A stretch of DNA of 64,000 nucleotides from Ariolimax columbianus (lineage: Eukaryota > Mollusca > Gastropoda > Stylommatophora > Arionidae). Positions 35,386-47,194 of this stretch are shown here, in pieces; positions within the stretch are counted from its first letter, which is position 1; each line of letters opens with the position of its first letter. The notes below the pieces were generated by a model, which was given only the letters and a program-made list of their open reading frames with translations, was not told the origin of the DNA and searched no databases. Position numbers and translations under genes: made by a program. The stretch is from contig JAVGWX010000018.1 in NCBI GenBank assembly GCA_036924085.1, positions 22,543,964-22,607,963 on the forward strand, read 5' to 3'.

Positions 35386-35687
35386 CACGTTACTTAATTT
35401 GCCTAATTTGACAAGCTCTGCTGACATGCAAATAACCTCTGCTTTCTTTACAAATATTGAAGCGGATTTACAAAAGCTTAAGGAGAAGAAGACGTGCAAT
35501 GAGTTGATCTTAGGTGGGCTCTATGGAGATACATAAATCCTAAGCTCACAACTGTATTCTTGAAATATATTCAAGCTGTAGCCATAAAGCATAAACAGGT
35601 GATGACAAAGGACTATAAAATTAATCAACTAGAATAAAATGTCACTTCAATATGTGTGTACTGTTTTCCTTAACAAAGATGTGGCCT

Positions 35688-35940
35688 AAGTGTTGTGACC
35701 TTGGTTTACAATCCCAATGTAACAGGTTCAAATCATGTAGCTCTCAATTTGACAGACTGAGCATGGAATGTATTTTCTCATGGCATGACAGCATCTCCTA
35801 GTTTACTCAGCAGTAAATTGGTACCTGACGAAAACAGGGAAAAATGTGTTGAGCTGCCACGACCAACAAGAGCTATGAAATTTGTGCTATGTGTCAGCCC
35901 TTTCAGCAATGAAAGGGACTGTGCACATATGGGAAGTGCT
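35688..35940 (+). repeat. SINE-4-like copy (candidate)
   Basis: gatgtggcctaagtgttgtg and aacaggttcaaatcatg resemble pol III A and B boxes. ctcagcagtaaattggtacc matches the SINE-4 landmark at 27100. Diverged, with no target-site duplication seen. Confidence 0.5.
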
Positions 35941-37204
35941 CAGGTGTAATGAGTTGACTCTTTTAACCATTTTCCATTTAAGAGTGTTTTGAAATTACAG
36001 ACAGTTTTACTTCTTCATTCACTCGCACAGACATAGCGGTCTACAACTTTTAATGGGCATGTGTGGATCTGTTGTCCTGGTAATGATGAGGCTCACTAAC
36101 AATGGCAAAAAAGGGACAGAGAGGGGAGCATACTTAAATCAATCAATGACTGCCTGTTACATGTCACTTAAATCAATACATCAGATACTAATTATACCCA
36201 AAAAGAAAAGAATATGTCCACTACAATAATCAAAACATGATGTAAAAGGTGACTAAAGAAAGTGTACATGAGGATAGCTTTGCTTTTTAACATAAGGACT
36301 TAGAATGTACATAAATTAAAAACGATCAACAAATTGCAATGTTTTTTTTCTTTTTGTAATGTTTTTTTCTTAAATGGAATACAACTTTAGTAGATGGACT
36401 AACACATTTTTCAAACTAAAAATGGAAAAACAAATGAAATATTGCAATCTAGCTATTATAATTCGGTCTAATCATCTTGTCACTATGAAGCCATTTAATT
36501 TAATGCAAATAAATTTAACATGTCAGATTTAAATGTTTTAAGTTAAGAGAAAACTGCACATATTTCTTATGACATTAGGACTACTACAAGATTTAATATA
36601 TTCCTAATTTAGATTGGTTACTATTTCTATACAATTGGTAAATCGTGTTCCATTGTTTAGTATGACTTAGACAACATAGTTGGCTATTGTTATGAAAGAA
36701 GGAGGGCGTGGCAGCTTTGTTTACATTCCTCGTTTCTGACCTTTAGTTAGAAGGATTCCAGTGTGAAGGTGTACTTGGTAACGTATTGATATAACATCAT
36801 ACAAAGACAAGTTAGAAGACTGAAAATAAATAAATCAGGCGCACAGTTGGTTAATATATTCTAAAGAAAGGTGCCCTTATCTTGAACTAAAGATTATTGC
36901 AAGCACATGAACGATTTCTGGTGCACCAGCATCGCAAGAAATTGTTGTCAATTTTCCAACATTGAATTTTATTTTATTATCATATTTTACAGTTAGAATA
37001 TTTTCAAACAAGAAAAGACGTAACAAAAGAATGTACAATTATCACTACAATTTTGCAGTAGAGTTATTTGAGTTGACAGAGGCTATGTTTTATGGGTATA
37101 ATATAGTTTCAAGTGTGTCGGTTTCTACGGCAGCGATCACTGATCTCAACCACAACACAACAGAGCAGTCAGTCACTGAGTCAGCGACACCACTGATCTC
37201 CTAC

Positions 37205-37399
37205 CTCATTATTTGCAGCAAACACCGTCTGAATCGGTCGAAAGGTATAAGAAACAAATGAACTCAAAGCCAAAATCGATCCACATCCAGCAGTTCCAAA
37301 CAGCAGTAATTTTGTATAAGCCTTTGGTAAAATAAACGGCCGCTTCTGCAAATTGCTTATGTTTAACAGGATCCTCCTAACAAACTTGATAGCTGCCAT
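37205..37399 (-). CDS. MICU2/3: MICU2/3-like protein, first exon: mitochondrial presequence and membrane segment
   Basis: The minus-strand start at 37399 has an A at -3 and G at +4. The 65 codons begin MAAIKFVRRILLNISNLQKR, a basic amphipathic presequence rich in R and K with no acidic residue, typical of mitochondrial import. They continue into a hydrophobic segment LLLFGTAGCGSILALSSF and end YTFRPIQTVFAANNE. The last codon meets a donor (GAG|GTAGGA). A presequence plus one hydrophobic segment before the MTP-x-DF block fits MICU2/3 N-termini. Strand, phase 0 and promoter type all agree with the exon at 32564-32705. The link is an inference, since no transcript is available. The 72-codon open frame runs past the donor into the intron. 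Confidence 0.7.
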
Positions 37400-37440
37400 T
37401 TTGGCACGGAAGGCTAGCGCGCATGCGCGACGTCGGGCGG
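37392..37440. promoter_or_regulatory. Compact GC-rich promoter with NRF-1 palindrome and TISU/YY1-like start
   Basis: The 12-bp palindrome CGCGCATGCGCG at 37418-37429 fits the NRF-1 consensus YGCGCAYGCGCR on both strands. NRF-1 drives many nuclear genes for mitochondrial proteins. The MICU-like start codon lies in CAAAATGGCAGC (minus strand, 37403-37392). That is close to the TISU element SAASATGGCGGC and to the YY1 core, both linked to very short 5' UTRs. Only 18 bp separate the palindrome from the ATG. A CpG-dense stretch surrounds it in otherwise AT-rich DNA. A divergent transcript to the right is possible. Confidence 0.75.
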
Positions 37441-40350
37441 TGTTGCTGTATTTTAGTTGCCCCCGTGAAAGCTAGCAGAACAGTTGAAACCATCACTGGA
37501 AAAGGTTGCCTTTCCACAGGAGGATTTTTATTAAAGCAATTTACACTTTTTTACCCATAAACATGTGCTTGCTAGAGTGAATCGAAAAGGTTTTTACGAT
37601 ATATCCAACAGCTGATATTGAAGAATCTTACGTGTGAGATTTGTGTATTTATATTTATTTTATTAAGAGAAAGTTTTAACTTTCTTTATCTCATTCATTG
37701 ATCGACAATAGATAGACTATATTATAGATAGACTCAGGTTTCTACATGTGATAGCTGTTCGACTTTTAGTTCACGATACGGGAACATACTTGTTAAATTA
37801 CACCTGTTCACTGGACTGTATTTAATCTTGTTGGTGTTTATTCTGGAATCACAAATGTAAGTACAGCGTTGTAAAACGTTTCTGTATTTCCTTCACATCT
37901 TAATGTCGTCTATCCGTGTCGCACCTCAGTCACGGTGCAGATACATACGGCATAAGGCCTGTTGACAAGAAAGGGTCATGTAAAGGCAGTGCTATAAGAA
38001 TGTAAATACTATTAGATACGCTTGCATTCTAAACTGCTGATTTTGCATTTAGCAGAAGTTACGCACGTCTTTCCCCGAATTGACACTAGGTTGTTAGCAG
38101 AATCAGGACGGGCTTAATCAATGCACGGTCAGATTGAAAATGTTGGCGGAGCGCCTTAAAAGATTCAATATTAACTGCGAAATGTTTTGAAGTAATTGTT
38201 TATTTGTTGTTTTTGATACACGCGGTATCCCCCTAGAGCGTGAGACCTGAGTCGGCTTTACAAAAATACGTTTTTCTCATAAGAGAGAATGATATCAGTG
38301 TATGATAACTGTTGACAATTCTTAAGAAATTAGAAACAGATATATTAACGGAATTATATATAATGACATGGGTTCATTTTGCCCATTAATGTCCCTGACT
38401 CCAAGAACGTTCCTTATCTGAAATTACACGTAGCTATATATAAATATATTTGAAAGGTACTTTTTGAACTGAACGAATTCTTTACCCGAAGACCGAAGGT
38501 TCGATTTGACGTATACGTTTTCCTAATGCTGTAAATAAACTTTTCTTTGCGATCCCTGTCCCTATCATGTTTCCAGCATTACTATTCTCATATCTCCCTC
38601 TTGCTTCCCAGAGTATCATATTTCTTTTACACAATAAAATACTAAATAATAATAAATATTGTGTCAACTCCTTTTCTGTTTTGTTTTCAAGATTGGTAGA
38701 AGTATCCCGCTTGTGCCAAGCGCCCGAGTTTAGTCAAACCTTCAACCATAAATCGTCTCTTACCCGGTGTTAACCGAGCCCCTAGTTGGTTTGAGAACCA
38801 ATTTATTTGAAGCCTTACCGACCCCTAATAGGAGATGATGATGATCGTTTGAACCTAGCTACGAGAGTATGGAGATATACTGGTCATTTCATAGTGTTGT
38901 ATTTTATCGCTGCAATGTTAAGAACCCAATCCTTATGTTTCAGTACATCTACTATTAGACCCTAATTGTACTTATCTCGTACTTATACCTGAATTACGTA
39001 ATCATTGCCATATATTGTGGACAAATGTTCTAGTTATGTGTTTCATCCCGTTCCATTACTCACTATAATGAATCGCCCGCGCGTTGCCTGAGCCCAAATA
39101 GTGAGCAAATATTAATCTGACGTAACCTGCCAATCACGTCGTTAAGGACGACTGAGTAGAGCTTGGCATGGAACTGGCTATTTGCTCCTTAGAACAATAT
39201 AAGCGCCTAGATTAACATATCTATAACCCATGGTACAAAATGAGCAGCCAAACAACTATTATGATGGCCGAAACGCGTTACAATTGTAACTCTGATACGA
39301 GTAAATTGTTCCCGTGATTATATACCCTTCATTTAATTACAGTCAAGGAATGAAGTTGCTAGAGACTTCATTATAGTAAGTCAAGGTTTGTTCCATAGTA
39401 GTTACACTACTATTGGGAGATGAAGCTGTTAGAGACCTCGCGATACTTAGTCAAGGTTTGTCTTATAGTGGTTACACTACTTTCGGAAAAGGAAGTTGTA
39501 AGAGACTTATGTATTCAAAACTACAGCTTGAATTAGGTTGGCTGGCCAGTTCTTTTCCTCGATGTCTATTACGTCCATAATCGTAGGCCAGATACCCATT
39601 TACATTTGGATCGACGGGGGTGTGTCAATAGTGGGATTTGTACTCCGTACCTTCGCCACGAATAGCAAGCGCTCCCCCACTTTGTAACTGTACGTTCATG
39701 CTTGTTTAATCGACAATTTTCTTATCACTTCTTGTTTTTTGTTTTTTTTGGATCTGTTAATTGCTTTAATTTATTCTGTGTCCCTGACGAAGACCTTTTG
39801 TTGTAACGTAGGTTGCGTTTTATCTTCGTCATTGTGGGATCTTTGAGCCATTACTTAGTCGTTGACTAACGACGCGACGGGCCTTGGTCGTACTAAGCAA
39901 ATTATTTTATCAACCGAGTGGTGTCTGGTTTGAACAGAATATCAGCGTGGTAACATTCCAACCATTTTGTAAAGGGCTACTAAAGAAGACTGTGCATATA
40001 GCTAGCAGCATGGTCGTGTAAAACCATTACTAAGGAAACCATCATTACAAATTCTGGTATACATGATTCAAATAAAGCTGTCAGGCTAGTTGTAGCTTTT
40101 TCCCTATGCTTCATTTGGAACGACAAAGCAAACCTCGGCCATCACCATAATTACGCATTAACAAAATATGTTTCTTGAAGAGTAAATATTATTGAGTTTG
40201 TAGCAAGAACCATTTCTCAGACACACCCTAGCGCGTAGAGAATAAAGACCTTACCAACCCACTGATGTTAGCACTACACAGTACATATGTATCGCAACTA
40301 AGGTGACCTCTGAAACAGTATTCCCAATGAACGCTCGTGTGGCTTACTGA
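37441..40350. other. Largely single-copy region right of the promoter
   Basis: No tandem repeat or known element to about 39340. A strong donor-like aaatgtaagtaca at 37857 could end a noncoding first exon of a divergent plus-strand transcript starting near 37440, but I cannot identify a partner exon. The short ORFs here are unremarkable. 39590-39690 resembles SINE-4 in minus orientation. Confidence 0.4.
39345..39510. repeat. Three diverged tandem units of about 75 bp
   Basis: gaagttgctagagacttc, gaagctgttagagacctc and gaagttgtaagagactta recur about every 75 bp, with tagtcaaggtttgt and gttacactac between. Old and divergent. Confidence 0.75.
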
Positions 40351-40356
40351 ACATTT

Positions 40357-40372
40357 GGGGGGGGGGGGGGGG
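40357..40372. repeat. Poly-G run (16)
   Basis: Sixteen consecutive G. A second run of 19 G is at 41278-41296, inside a LINE remnant. Lengths of such runs are often uncertain in assemblies. Confidence 0.9.
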
Positions 40373-40587
40373 AAATACAGTTCTCGCAAGGCTGAGTGAG
40401 TTTCGTGAATGAAGGTATGAATGAGTTTTACAAAATGTAATTCCTGCGTTCATGTTTCACTTTCTATACGGAAATGCGGAAAACATTAAAGGCAATGTAA
40501 TAGTATGGTTGTGCGTATTTCTCAACCGTTTCGATTATCTTATCGTTTCATCATCCATTACTACTCGTGTGTGTGTGCGTACACGCA

Positions 40588-40597
40588 AATATATATA

Positions 40598-40663
<66 letters not shown>

Positions 40664-40668
40664 TTGTT
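40588..40668. repeat. (AT)n microsatellite
   Basis: About 80 bp of alternating A and T, preceded by a short GT run. Confidence 0.95.
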
Positions 40669-40735
40669 GTTGTTATTGTCGTTCGAAGCAACTTTGGGTG
40701 TGTTCTTCACTCTTGATGATGTTTCTTAGTTAACA

Positions 40736-41084
40736 TATTGTTAGTATTGTTGTTTTTGAAAATCGACAATGAGTATTTTGAGTCTTTAATTCGCCCTGAA
40801 AATGGCGTCAAGTGGCGGGTTGCAGTAGATTTGATCACATCACGAGCGTGCTGTAAGTGTGAACCGTAGTCCACTAGATGATTATGCAATGCTTGGGTTT
40901 ATCTGTTTGTCGCTCACTACTGCAGGGATCTCATCGATCCTCCATCTCATTAGCCAGACTCATGACATTCGTCTGTTTCCAGGGAGAAGTGCGTAGGGGT
41001 CTTGGTCAGTATATTTTGCCTGACCCTGCCTAACATTATTCGATCCGTATGTTATGACTCGACCAGACATTAGCGTCTTTTCAA
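40736..41084 (-). mobile_element. VNTR retroposon C, old copy
   Basis: Diverged body: cgacaatgagtatttt, gtcaagtggcgggttgcagt, gtcgctcactactgcaggga. Then about two VNTR units (tcagtatattttgcctgacc) and the tip cagacattagcgtc. A (GTT)-like end is visible at 40736-40757. Confidence 0.75.
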
Positions 41085-41129
41085 TACCGCAGCAGCTTCC
41101 GAGTATTTATTTATATACGTCGACCTAAA

Positions 41130-41745
41130 ACAACACAAAGATGAAGATCTCGAGCAATGTATTTTGTCCCTGGTACAGCTTCCAGCATAAGCAGCACACC
41201 CATCTTTGGTCATACAGTGAATCCCATCCCACTGCAATATTAAAGACAATAAAGATGCAGACAAACTAGCAAGATGTGGGGGGGGGGGGGGGGGGGTGGG
41301 AAACGTCCCTGCAAACATACCTGAGTATCACATATAATGAGGCAAGGACCCTAGTTAAAGTCAACTTCAGGGGGAAATAGGCTGATCAACACCTCAACTT
41401 CCGAATAGAAGATAACTACTATGATTTAACGAGGCGAACAAGTCATCATCTTCAGACTGAGAACTGGGCATAACAAACTCAAAGGTAATCGTTACAACAA
41501 AATTAATATCTGGACAGATAACAAGTGTCCATGTGGGAAGCATACCATGACTGTGGAACACATCCTACAGAGCTGTATACTCGCAGAAGAAAAGAGAGAA
41601 CAATACAGATCTCGCTAAACAGATTTGAGACAAAATCTGTATGGAGATATATCAGCCTTACAAACGACGGTGTCCTTTGTAAGAGAATCCGGGACCTTGA
41701 TCTGGGGATGAAACGACGAAGAAGAAGAAGAAGTACATAAACCGT
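41130..41745 (+). pseudogene. LINE remnant: RNase H motif and C-terminal tail
   Basis: Near 41210 a plus frame reads IPSHCNIKDNKDADKLARC, the end of the RNase H domain, with the preceding W changed to a stop. After a poly-G run and frameshifts it continues VIIFRLRTGHNKLKGNRYNK, then CPCGKHTMTVEHILQSC and LYGDISALQ. It ends in a GAA-rich tail (gacgaagaagaagaagaag). Related to, but more diverged than, the family at 25698. Confidence 0.8.
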
Positions 41746-41759
41746 AAATAATGAAGTCT

Positions 41760-42340
41760 TTAACACTTCATCATCAACGGTAGCATGAGCTGTGAAACTG
41801 CCTTTACCTTGCATACATTGATACAGGACCACGGCGCATTGATAACCCCGTGGGAGATAAACACACCCAGGCACATAGGTAAGCCAGGGACAGTAAGTAA
41901 CGCTCTCCAGTATTACCTTTGAGCCCGCTCTCGCAAAGCGATAGACCAATCAACTGATAACAGCAGTCATAATCCACGAGTAACTGAGTTCAGGCTTCTG
42001 TCAGTGATGTTTAGGAAAGAAACACGTGTTAAAAACATGATACGGGTAAACCCTATAGATGAGTTTAAAACGTGTTTCTCTAAAACTTTGTCTTCCCTCA
42101 ATTATGTTGAGGTTCTACTAAAATAAAATGCGCGATTTTGCTTGTAGTTGCAATCGATGGTCGACCGTGTAATGTGTACGTATGTTCTTGTACGTATATT
42201 TAAGCAGTTGGGGAAAGGGAGCACCGAAAAAAGGAAATGTCCAAACGTTCTTCATAAGTAATGGCTTAGTACAATGAAGTCTCTAACACTTGATCCTTGA
42301 AGACTGTTTTTACTATGGAACTTTTTAAAAAAAAATCAAT
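41760..42340. other. No feature recognised
   Basis: Mixed sequence. The 148-codon minus-strand frame 41503-41949 overlaps the LINE tail and has no recognisable motif; I treat it as chance. Confidence 0.45.
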
Positions 42341-42344
42341 CAGC

Positions 42345-42566
42345 AAAGGCGTCGTCCATCGAAGACGATGATGGCATAATTCATTTTGCTAGAGCTATTT
42401 TTAGTAGGGATTAACTGTGCTACTTTTACCCTCATTCTCTCGTCTCGTGCCACCCGACCCCAGTGGCAAGTCAAGGGCAAGACGACTAGGGGGCCACTAC
42501 GAGAACCCACACCACCTGATCACGAGGCCGACGACTTAACCACTTCGCCACGGAATCCCCGTTTAA
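42345..42566 (-). mobile_element. tRNA-derived SINE-2, minus strand
   Basis: The minus strand reads ggggattccgtggcgaagtg (A-box region), cctcgtgatcaggtggtgtg, ggttct in the B-box region, cttgacttgccactggggtc, gagagaatgagggtaaaagt, taatccctactaaaaatagc and cgtcttcgatggacgacgcc. The same order is present at 57213 and, partly deleted, at 60712. Confidence 0.8.
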
Positions 42567-42585
42567 ATAAATAGGAGACACAAAT

Positions 42586-42840
42586 ATGACTATTTGGGAG
42601 AAGGTTGGAACAATTCCCTGCCTACAGTACATCGAACAAAAGAGAATGAATTGGTTTGGTCACATTGTGAGAATGCGACCAGACCACATTCTTCATGCAA
42701 CCTTCTACATGAGAACTTCAGGAAGAAGGGCAAGAGGTAAACAGAGAAGACTTGCCATCAAATGGGGTAAAATGTTTCTCGGACCACGAGAGACGGAAAA
42801 CAAATACAAACCACGACACCGGGCTACAACCTGGTAGAAA
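42586..42840 (+). pseudogene. LINE C-terminal fragment
   Basis: An open 83-codon frame encodes LQYIEQKRMNWFGHIVRMRP, then GRRARGKQRRLAIKWGK. The I-E-x-x-R-x-x-W-x-G-H-x-x-R-M motif with a following R-G-(R/K) block is the post-RT tail of animal LINEs. It has a GAA-rich end (agaaaagaaggaagaagaag). Confidence 0.7.
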
Positions 42841-43845
42841 GTGAGGTGACAAAAGAAAAGAAGGAAGAAGAAGACACCTAAGTGGTACAGTGGTAACCAT
42901 TCATGCAAGTTGCAAAAATCGACTAAATAGGGTTGTGCTTAAGACTTGCAACTTTATCATGTAAAAATAATCATTAGTATTAAAATCAGTCACTGCGGAA
43001 ACTCGGATACAGGCTTCCTAAAGGGAGGAACCAGCTGCGGTTAAAACATATGCTTTACATCGTAGTTCCTTAAGTCCGTGTTGATTAGACCACTTCACAC
43101 CACATAGGCCCGGTGTTAAGCCAGACTGACAGCCGTTTCATTTTCCCGAGTAGATCGTTCATCGCTATGTGTGTGGTAGCTTTAGGCATGTCATGAGATA
43201 TTTCTGGCGTGGACAGTATCCCATTCGCAAGTATCGTCGTCCATGCATTCACTGTTCATAGGGCTTCTTTCTGAATTGGGCTACCCCAGATCAAAGTCAG
43301 ATTTAATGTTCTCCATGTTGGATATGGAAGGTGTGCTCCTGGCGCAGCCTTCTCCTGCAGCATTATCCATGCCTGTTACTTGTCGCCCCATTTATCGATG
43401 TGTTCTTTTGCGGGGCTTTCTGGGAGAGGTTGGGTTTTTTTTAAATTTTTTTTGTTGTTGTAGAAACTCCGCCTATACTTTACTCTCATTTTCTACAATT
43501 GGTGTCCATATATTAGGTGTCATGGATCGTTTGTCTGCCTCTAAATGCTTACTTAAAACTGGACGACATACAACGGTCGCTTATGTTTCATTTTAGGTGC
43601 TTGGAGACATCCTTCCGATGCATACGTCTGAACTTCACTAGAGTGACGCCCGTCGCCCTATTTGCAAACAGTGTCAGTTTTGGTATGGCTGGGGAATGTA
43701 CACACAGGACAAAAATGAACTAAAACACATCGACCGGGAGCGTTTAAGATACTCCCGGCTAGCAAGATGCTCAAGACACATCTCTCACATACTGAGTGAT
43801 GCACCTACCACCTACCGTGGTTATGGGACAGACAAGACAACAAAC
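42841..43845. other. No gene recognised
   Basis: Frames of 117 and 68 codons overlap on the plus strand without recognisable domains. A 22-bp phrase, aaatcgactaaatagggttg plus tg, at about 42918 recurs at 56438, just before a D element. Nothing else seen. Confidence 0.4.
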
Positions 43846-43905
43846 GTATTGTATACAGGCTCCGCATAATCTTCTAAACCATTATAATGACGCCAAGTTA
43901 AGTGT
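43846..43905 (+). repeat. Isolated LINE 3'-terminal tail (candidate)
   Basis: ttgtatacaggctccgcata, then cttctaaaccattataatga and cgccaagttaagt, resembles the 3' end of the LINEs at 47195 and 63564 and the tail at 57474. Short and diverged. Confidence 0.4.
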
Positions 43906-44159
43906 ATTTACCGATCGTAGTTGTAAGTAGAAGCGATAGGATCAAGAAAAATTCCCGTGTATGCCAAATTTGACATGGCGGGATTGGTACCTGGTGATTG
44001 TTAAACGGAAGTTACACCCTTAGACCACGCTGTCTCCATTTAAAATAGAAACAAAAAACTTGTAGTTGTAAACAAGAGACGGCTGAGAGATTGTATGTTT
44101 TTTCTACAAGTAGTAAGATTTCTCCCAACAAGAAGCTAATGACGCATGGGCGAGATGAT

Positions 44160-44435
44160 TCAAAGATGACTGCGTCAGGGTCAGCAAACCAGAACTTCCC
44201 AAGATCCCATTCTGCTTCCAAATGGTGACTCCAAAAACAGATTGCATCAATGCAGTCTAGCTGAGAGAATATGGAACGGAGACGGAAGGCAAACCCGGCG
44301 TCAAGAATATGCCGTGGTGAAAAGAACTAGAGGAATCTATTCGGAAGACGCAGAAATCACTGCAACGCTGTAAACCACAACACAACGTAACATAAAGTCT
44401 TTTTTTTAGGACTTACACCGAAGGAGAAGAAGAAG
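44160..44435 (+). mobile_element. Retroposon D, diverged
   Basis: gcgtcagggtcagcaaaccag, ttcccaagatcccattctgc, ggcaaacccggcgtcaagaa, gctgtaaaccacaacacaac, and a GAA tail (gaaggagaagaagaagaaga). Confidence 0.75.
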
Positions 44436-44439
44436 AAGA

Positions 44440-45180
44440 CGGCACACGGAAAATACTAGTTTCATCCACATCTAAAATAAAGGATAAGATACCGGCTTGA
44501 CAACTAATAAGAACAAAGTAGTAGGTTTATCTTATTATGTCCCCTTGCATGGCAAAAAGAAATTGTAGATTGATCATATTGTCTCCCCTTGCATTGTTCG
44601 TCATGGAGTGCCTAACCACTGATCCACTTTCAAATAAGATGGGAAGCAGTGGCGGCTCGTGGATTTTGTGCTGTATGGGCTAAGCCATTTAAATGAAAAC
44701 AAACTAAGAGTACTGATACATTTTTAGAAAGCAGAGTATGTGGCTCACCTTGGTACTCATTTGTAGTGGTAGTGGAACTCCATGATTTTGTTCTTGTAAC
44801 TTGCGAACTTCTCAATCACTTTCCTGTTGAAATCCAGTAATTTCTTTCACCATGTCCTTCAAAATGAATAACATTCTCTCAAAATGCATTCTAGGTTTCT
44901 CGATTAAAAAATCCACAATATTGCTTATACATTGTTTCCTTAAACACGGATCTAAATAATGTCACTGTCTGGATGCGTTTCCAGACGTCTGGCCTCAAAA
45001 AGACAGGTCGCATGCTTCACATAATTTCAAAACATCAATTATTTTAGACAGATACTTCCAACATTTTGTCACTAAATCATTGTGAACCCAAACATATTCT
45101 CTGTAAATATAAACTGTCGGCTTAGGTTGCATTTTCTGAGAAGCTGAAAACTGTCGACATGGCATCAATACATTATGGAC
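44440..45180. other. No gene recognised
   Basis: AT-leaning. The 88-codon minus frame 44995-45261 runs into a C retroposon and has no motif that I know. Confidence 0.45.
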
Positions 45181-45672
45181 AGTCTGTTGTTGTGGTTTTC
45201 CTCCCATCCCGACAGTGCTGATACCCCCAGGCTGTTGTGCTATGCTTGGCTTCATTTTCAATAACGCTCACTGCTACAAGCATCACGCCAATCCACATCT
45301 CATCAGCCAGACTGGCTTGAAAGAATCATGTTTCCAGGTAATCGCTACATGAAAGAGAGATAATTAGGATATTGGTCAGTATATTTAACCTGACCCTGAC
45401 GCGACGTCCTGGTCAGTATGTTGTGCCTGACCCTGACCCAACGCCCCGGTCAGTATGTTGTGCCTGACCATGACCCGACGTACTGGTCAGTATGTTGTGC
45501 CTGACCCTGACCCGACGTCCTGGTCAGTATTTTGTGCCTGACCCGATGTCCTAGTCAGTATGTTGTTCCTGATCCTGACCTGACGTACTGGTGAGTATGT
45601 TGTGCCTGACCCTGCCACGACGTCCTGGTCAGTATGTTGTGCCTGAACTGTTTATAGTCTCAGTTCCCCTCT
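45181..45672 (-). mobile_element. VNTR retroposon C with about seven VNTR units
   Basis: A diverged body (gttgtgctatgcttggcttc, catctcatcagccagactgg) is followed by 37-bp units with gtcagtatgttgtgcctgac and cccgacgtcctg. Here ctgatcag is changed to c-tggtcag, a distinct VNTR subtype. The tip has ttatagtctcagttcccc. Confidence 0.8.
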
Positions 45673-45676
45673 ATCT

Positions 45677-45755
45677 CACACACACGCACGCACGCACGCA
45701 CGCACACACGCATACACACACACCACACACACATACACCACACACACACACACCG
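45677..45755. repeat. CA-rich microsatellite
   Basis: Imperfect (CACG)n then (CA)n. Confidence 0.9.
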
Positions 45756-45759
45756 TCCA

Positions 45760-47194
45760 TTTTATACCGTGAAAATAAAACCCCATCTATATACAGCAAC
45801 GCCTTACGACAGTAGAACCTGTGCGTCAACTGACTCTGAGAAGTTGCAAGGAATGTTCACTGGTGTACGTCCTAGCTCGATATTGTAAAGACACATTGTT
45901 CTGTGTCCGTTCTGAGTGACGTTTACGCGTTTCGCTTAATTTAGTCATGTTTGATCTGCGTTTTCTGGCCAATATGTTAGTTAAAATCAGCGAAAGAAGT
46001 TTAAAACTGGGTCAAGGATTTATCTTTGCTAGTAAAAAAAGGTTGCTACAGTACATATCCTCTGGCGTCGATCGAGATACCTCTCTTGAGAAGGTAGAGG
46101 GGAAAACCTACACTTTAAGGGCGGCGCTTTAAGCATAAAATGTGACACTTCAATTAATGTGGACGTAATTAGTATGGTGTTGTTATATGTTGTCATGTGC
46201 TATACGTGTGTTCTTTCTGAAAGCTTGCATTATCTTGCTCGAATATATGTTTAATTATTTATAAAATGCGTCTGTATTTTCCAACTTTTGCGGTGACAAT
46301 TTTATTGGCCAATCAAATGACGTAATGTCATTATAAGTGGGTCAAATGGCGCTTTTCAAGAAATGATACGAAAAATGTCCTGGATAATTATGAAAGTCGT
46401 TAACACAGTTCTGAATCTAAAATAAACACAAACGAGTTGAGATGGAGAAAAGGATCGTCGGACTGCAGGTGCAAGAAGATGGACAGTGTGACGGACTTTT
46501 TTTAAAGAGGAAGAGACAGACATGACGAGGTGAGGTAGAGGAAAGTTGGTTGCGGGGAGGTCGGAAGAAGAAAAGGGCGAGTTGGAAAATATGCGAAGAG
46601 TGTAATGGAGATGCGAGGCAATGGAGAGATAACGGGAGAACCGTTAATCGTTAAGCCTGGAGTTGTTTGCTTTTTCTTTCATATTGTATAATCAATTGGC
46701 GAGAACATGTTCTTCAAGTTTGTTTTTTAGGGCGGGTAGGAAATACTGGATAGTCAATTAAGGTTACCTAGGAGTTACAACTTTGAGAACAAATAATTGC
46801 TGCCTTCCGTCTAGACTTGGGATAGGCAAAGGAAAATGAAGCTGATGGTAGCCGATAACGGATGAACTGAGCCTTCAGGCCCAGAACACAACGCAGACCA
46901 ATTCATTCATACAGATCTGTAAGACTGACTTGAAACGCCGTGCACTCTTACGGGAAGTACTCGGTGACATCTCAAAGGGCTCTGGTTCCCCTGTCGCCAA
47001 CCCCTTAATCAACATGGTAATCACTTAAAGACTGATGTCGATTCTAGCTAAAGAATAGATTACTCTTCTTCATTGGCTGCCTAAAGCCACTCTGTATCAA
47101 CACATTTCCTTAGTTCTGATTACGCTGTCTATTCTTTCCTGACTCTCCTAATTTGCCTCTTTTTTACTGTCATCACATGTATATAATTTTTTGT
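45760..47194. other. Mostly unique, no gene recognised
   Basis: A 61-codon frame at 45947-46132 and a purine-rich stretch at 46440-46640 are open, but I recognise no domain. No repeat family of this window enters it. Confidence 0.4.

Larger units (their letters stand above)
32706..37204 (-). other. Intron 1 of the MICU2/3-like gene (4.5 kb)
   Basis: It runs from the donor GAG|GTAGGA after exon 1 to the acceptor before the MTPQDF exon, phase 0 on both sides. It contains a 29-bp minisatellite, two SINE-1 copies, two LINE 3' ends and a SINE-4-like copy. The stretch 35950-37180 is AT-rich and shows no repeat or exon that I recognise. A short extra coding exon inside cannot be excluded. Confidence 0.65.

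Noticed and set aside
37181..37204. Last seven codons of the open frame after NNE
   Set aside because: They follow a good GT donor in phase with exon 2 and do not continue the protein family, so they are taken as intron.
36962..37261. 99-codon plus-strand ORF overlapping the MICU exon
   Set aside because: Lies antisense to a better supported exon and has no recognisable domain.
41503..41949. 148-codon minus-strand ORF
   Set aside because: Antisense to a LINE remnant tail; no recognisable domain.
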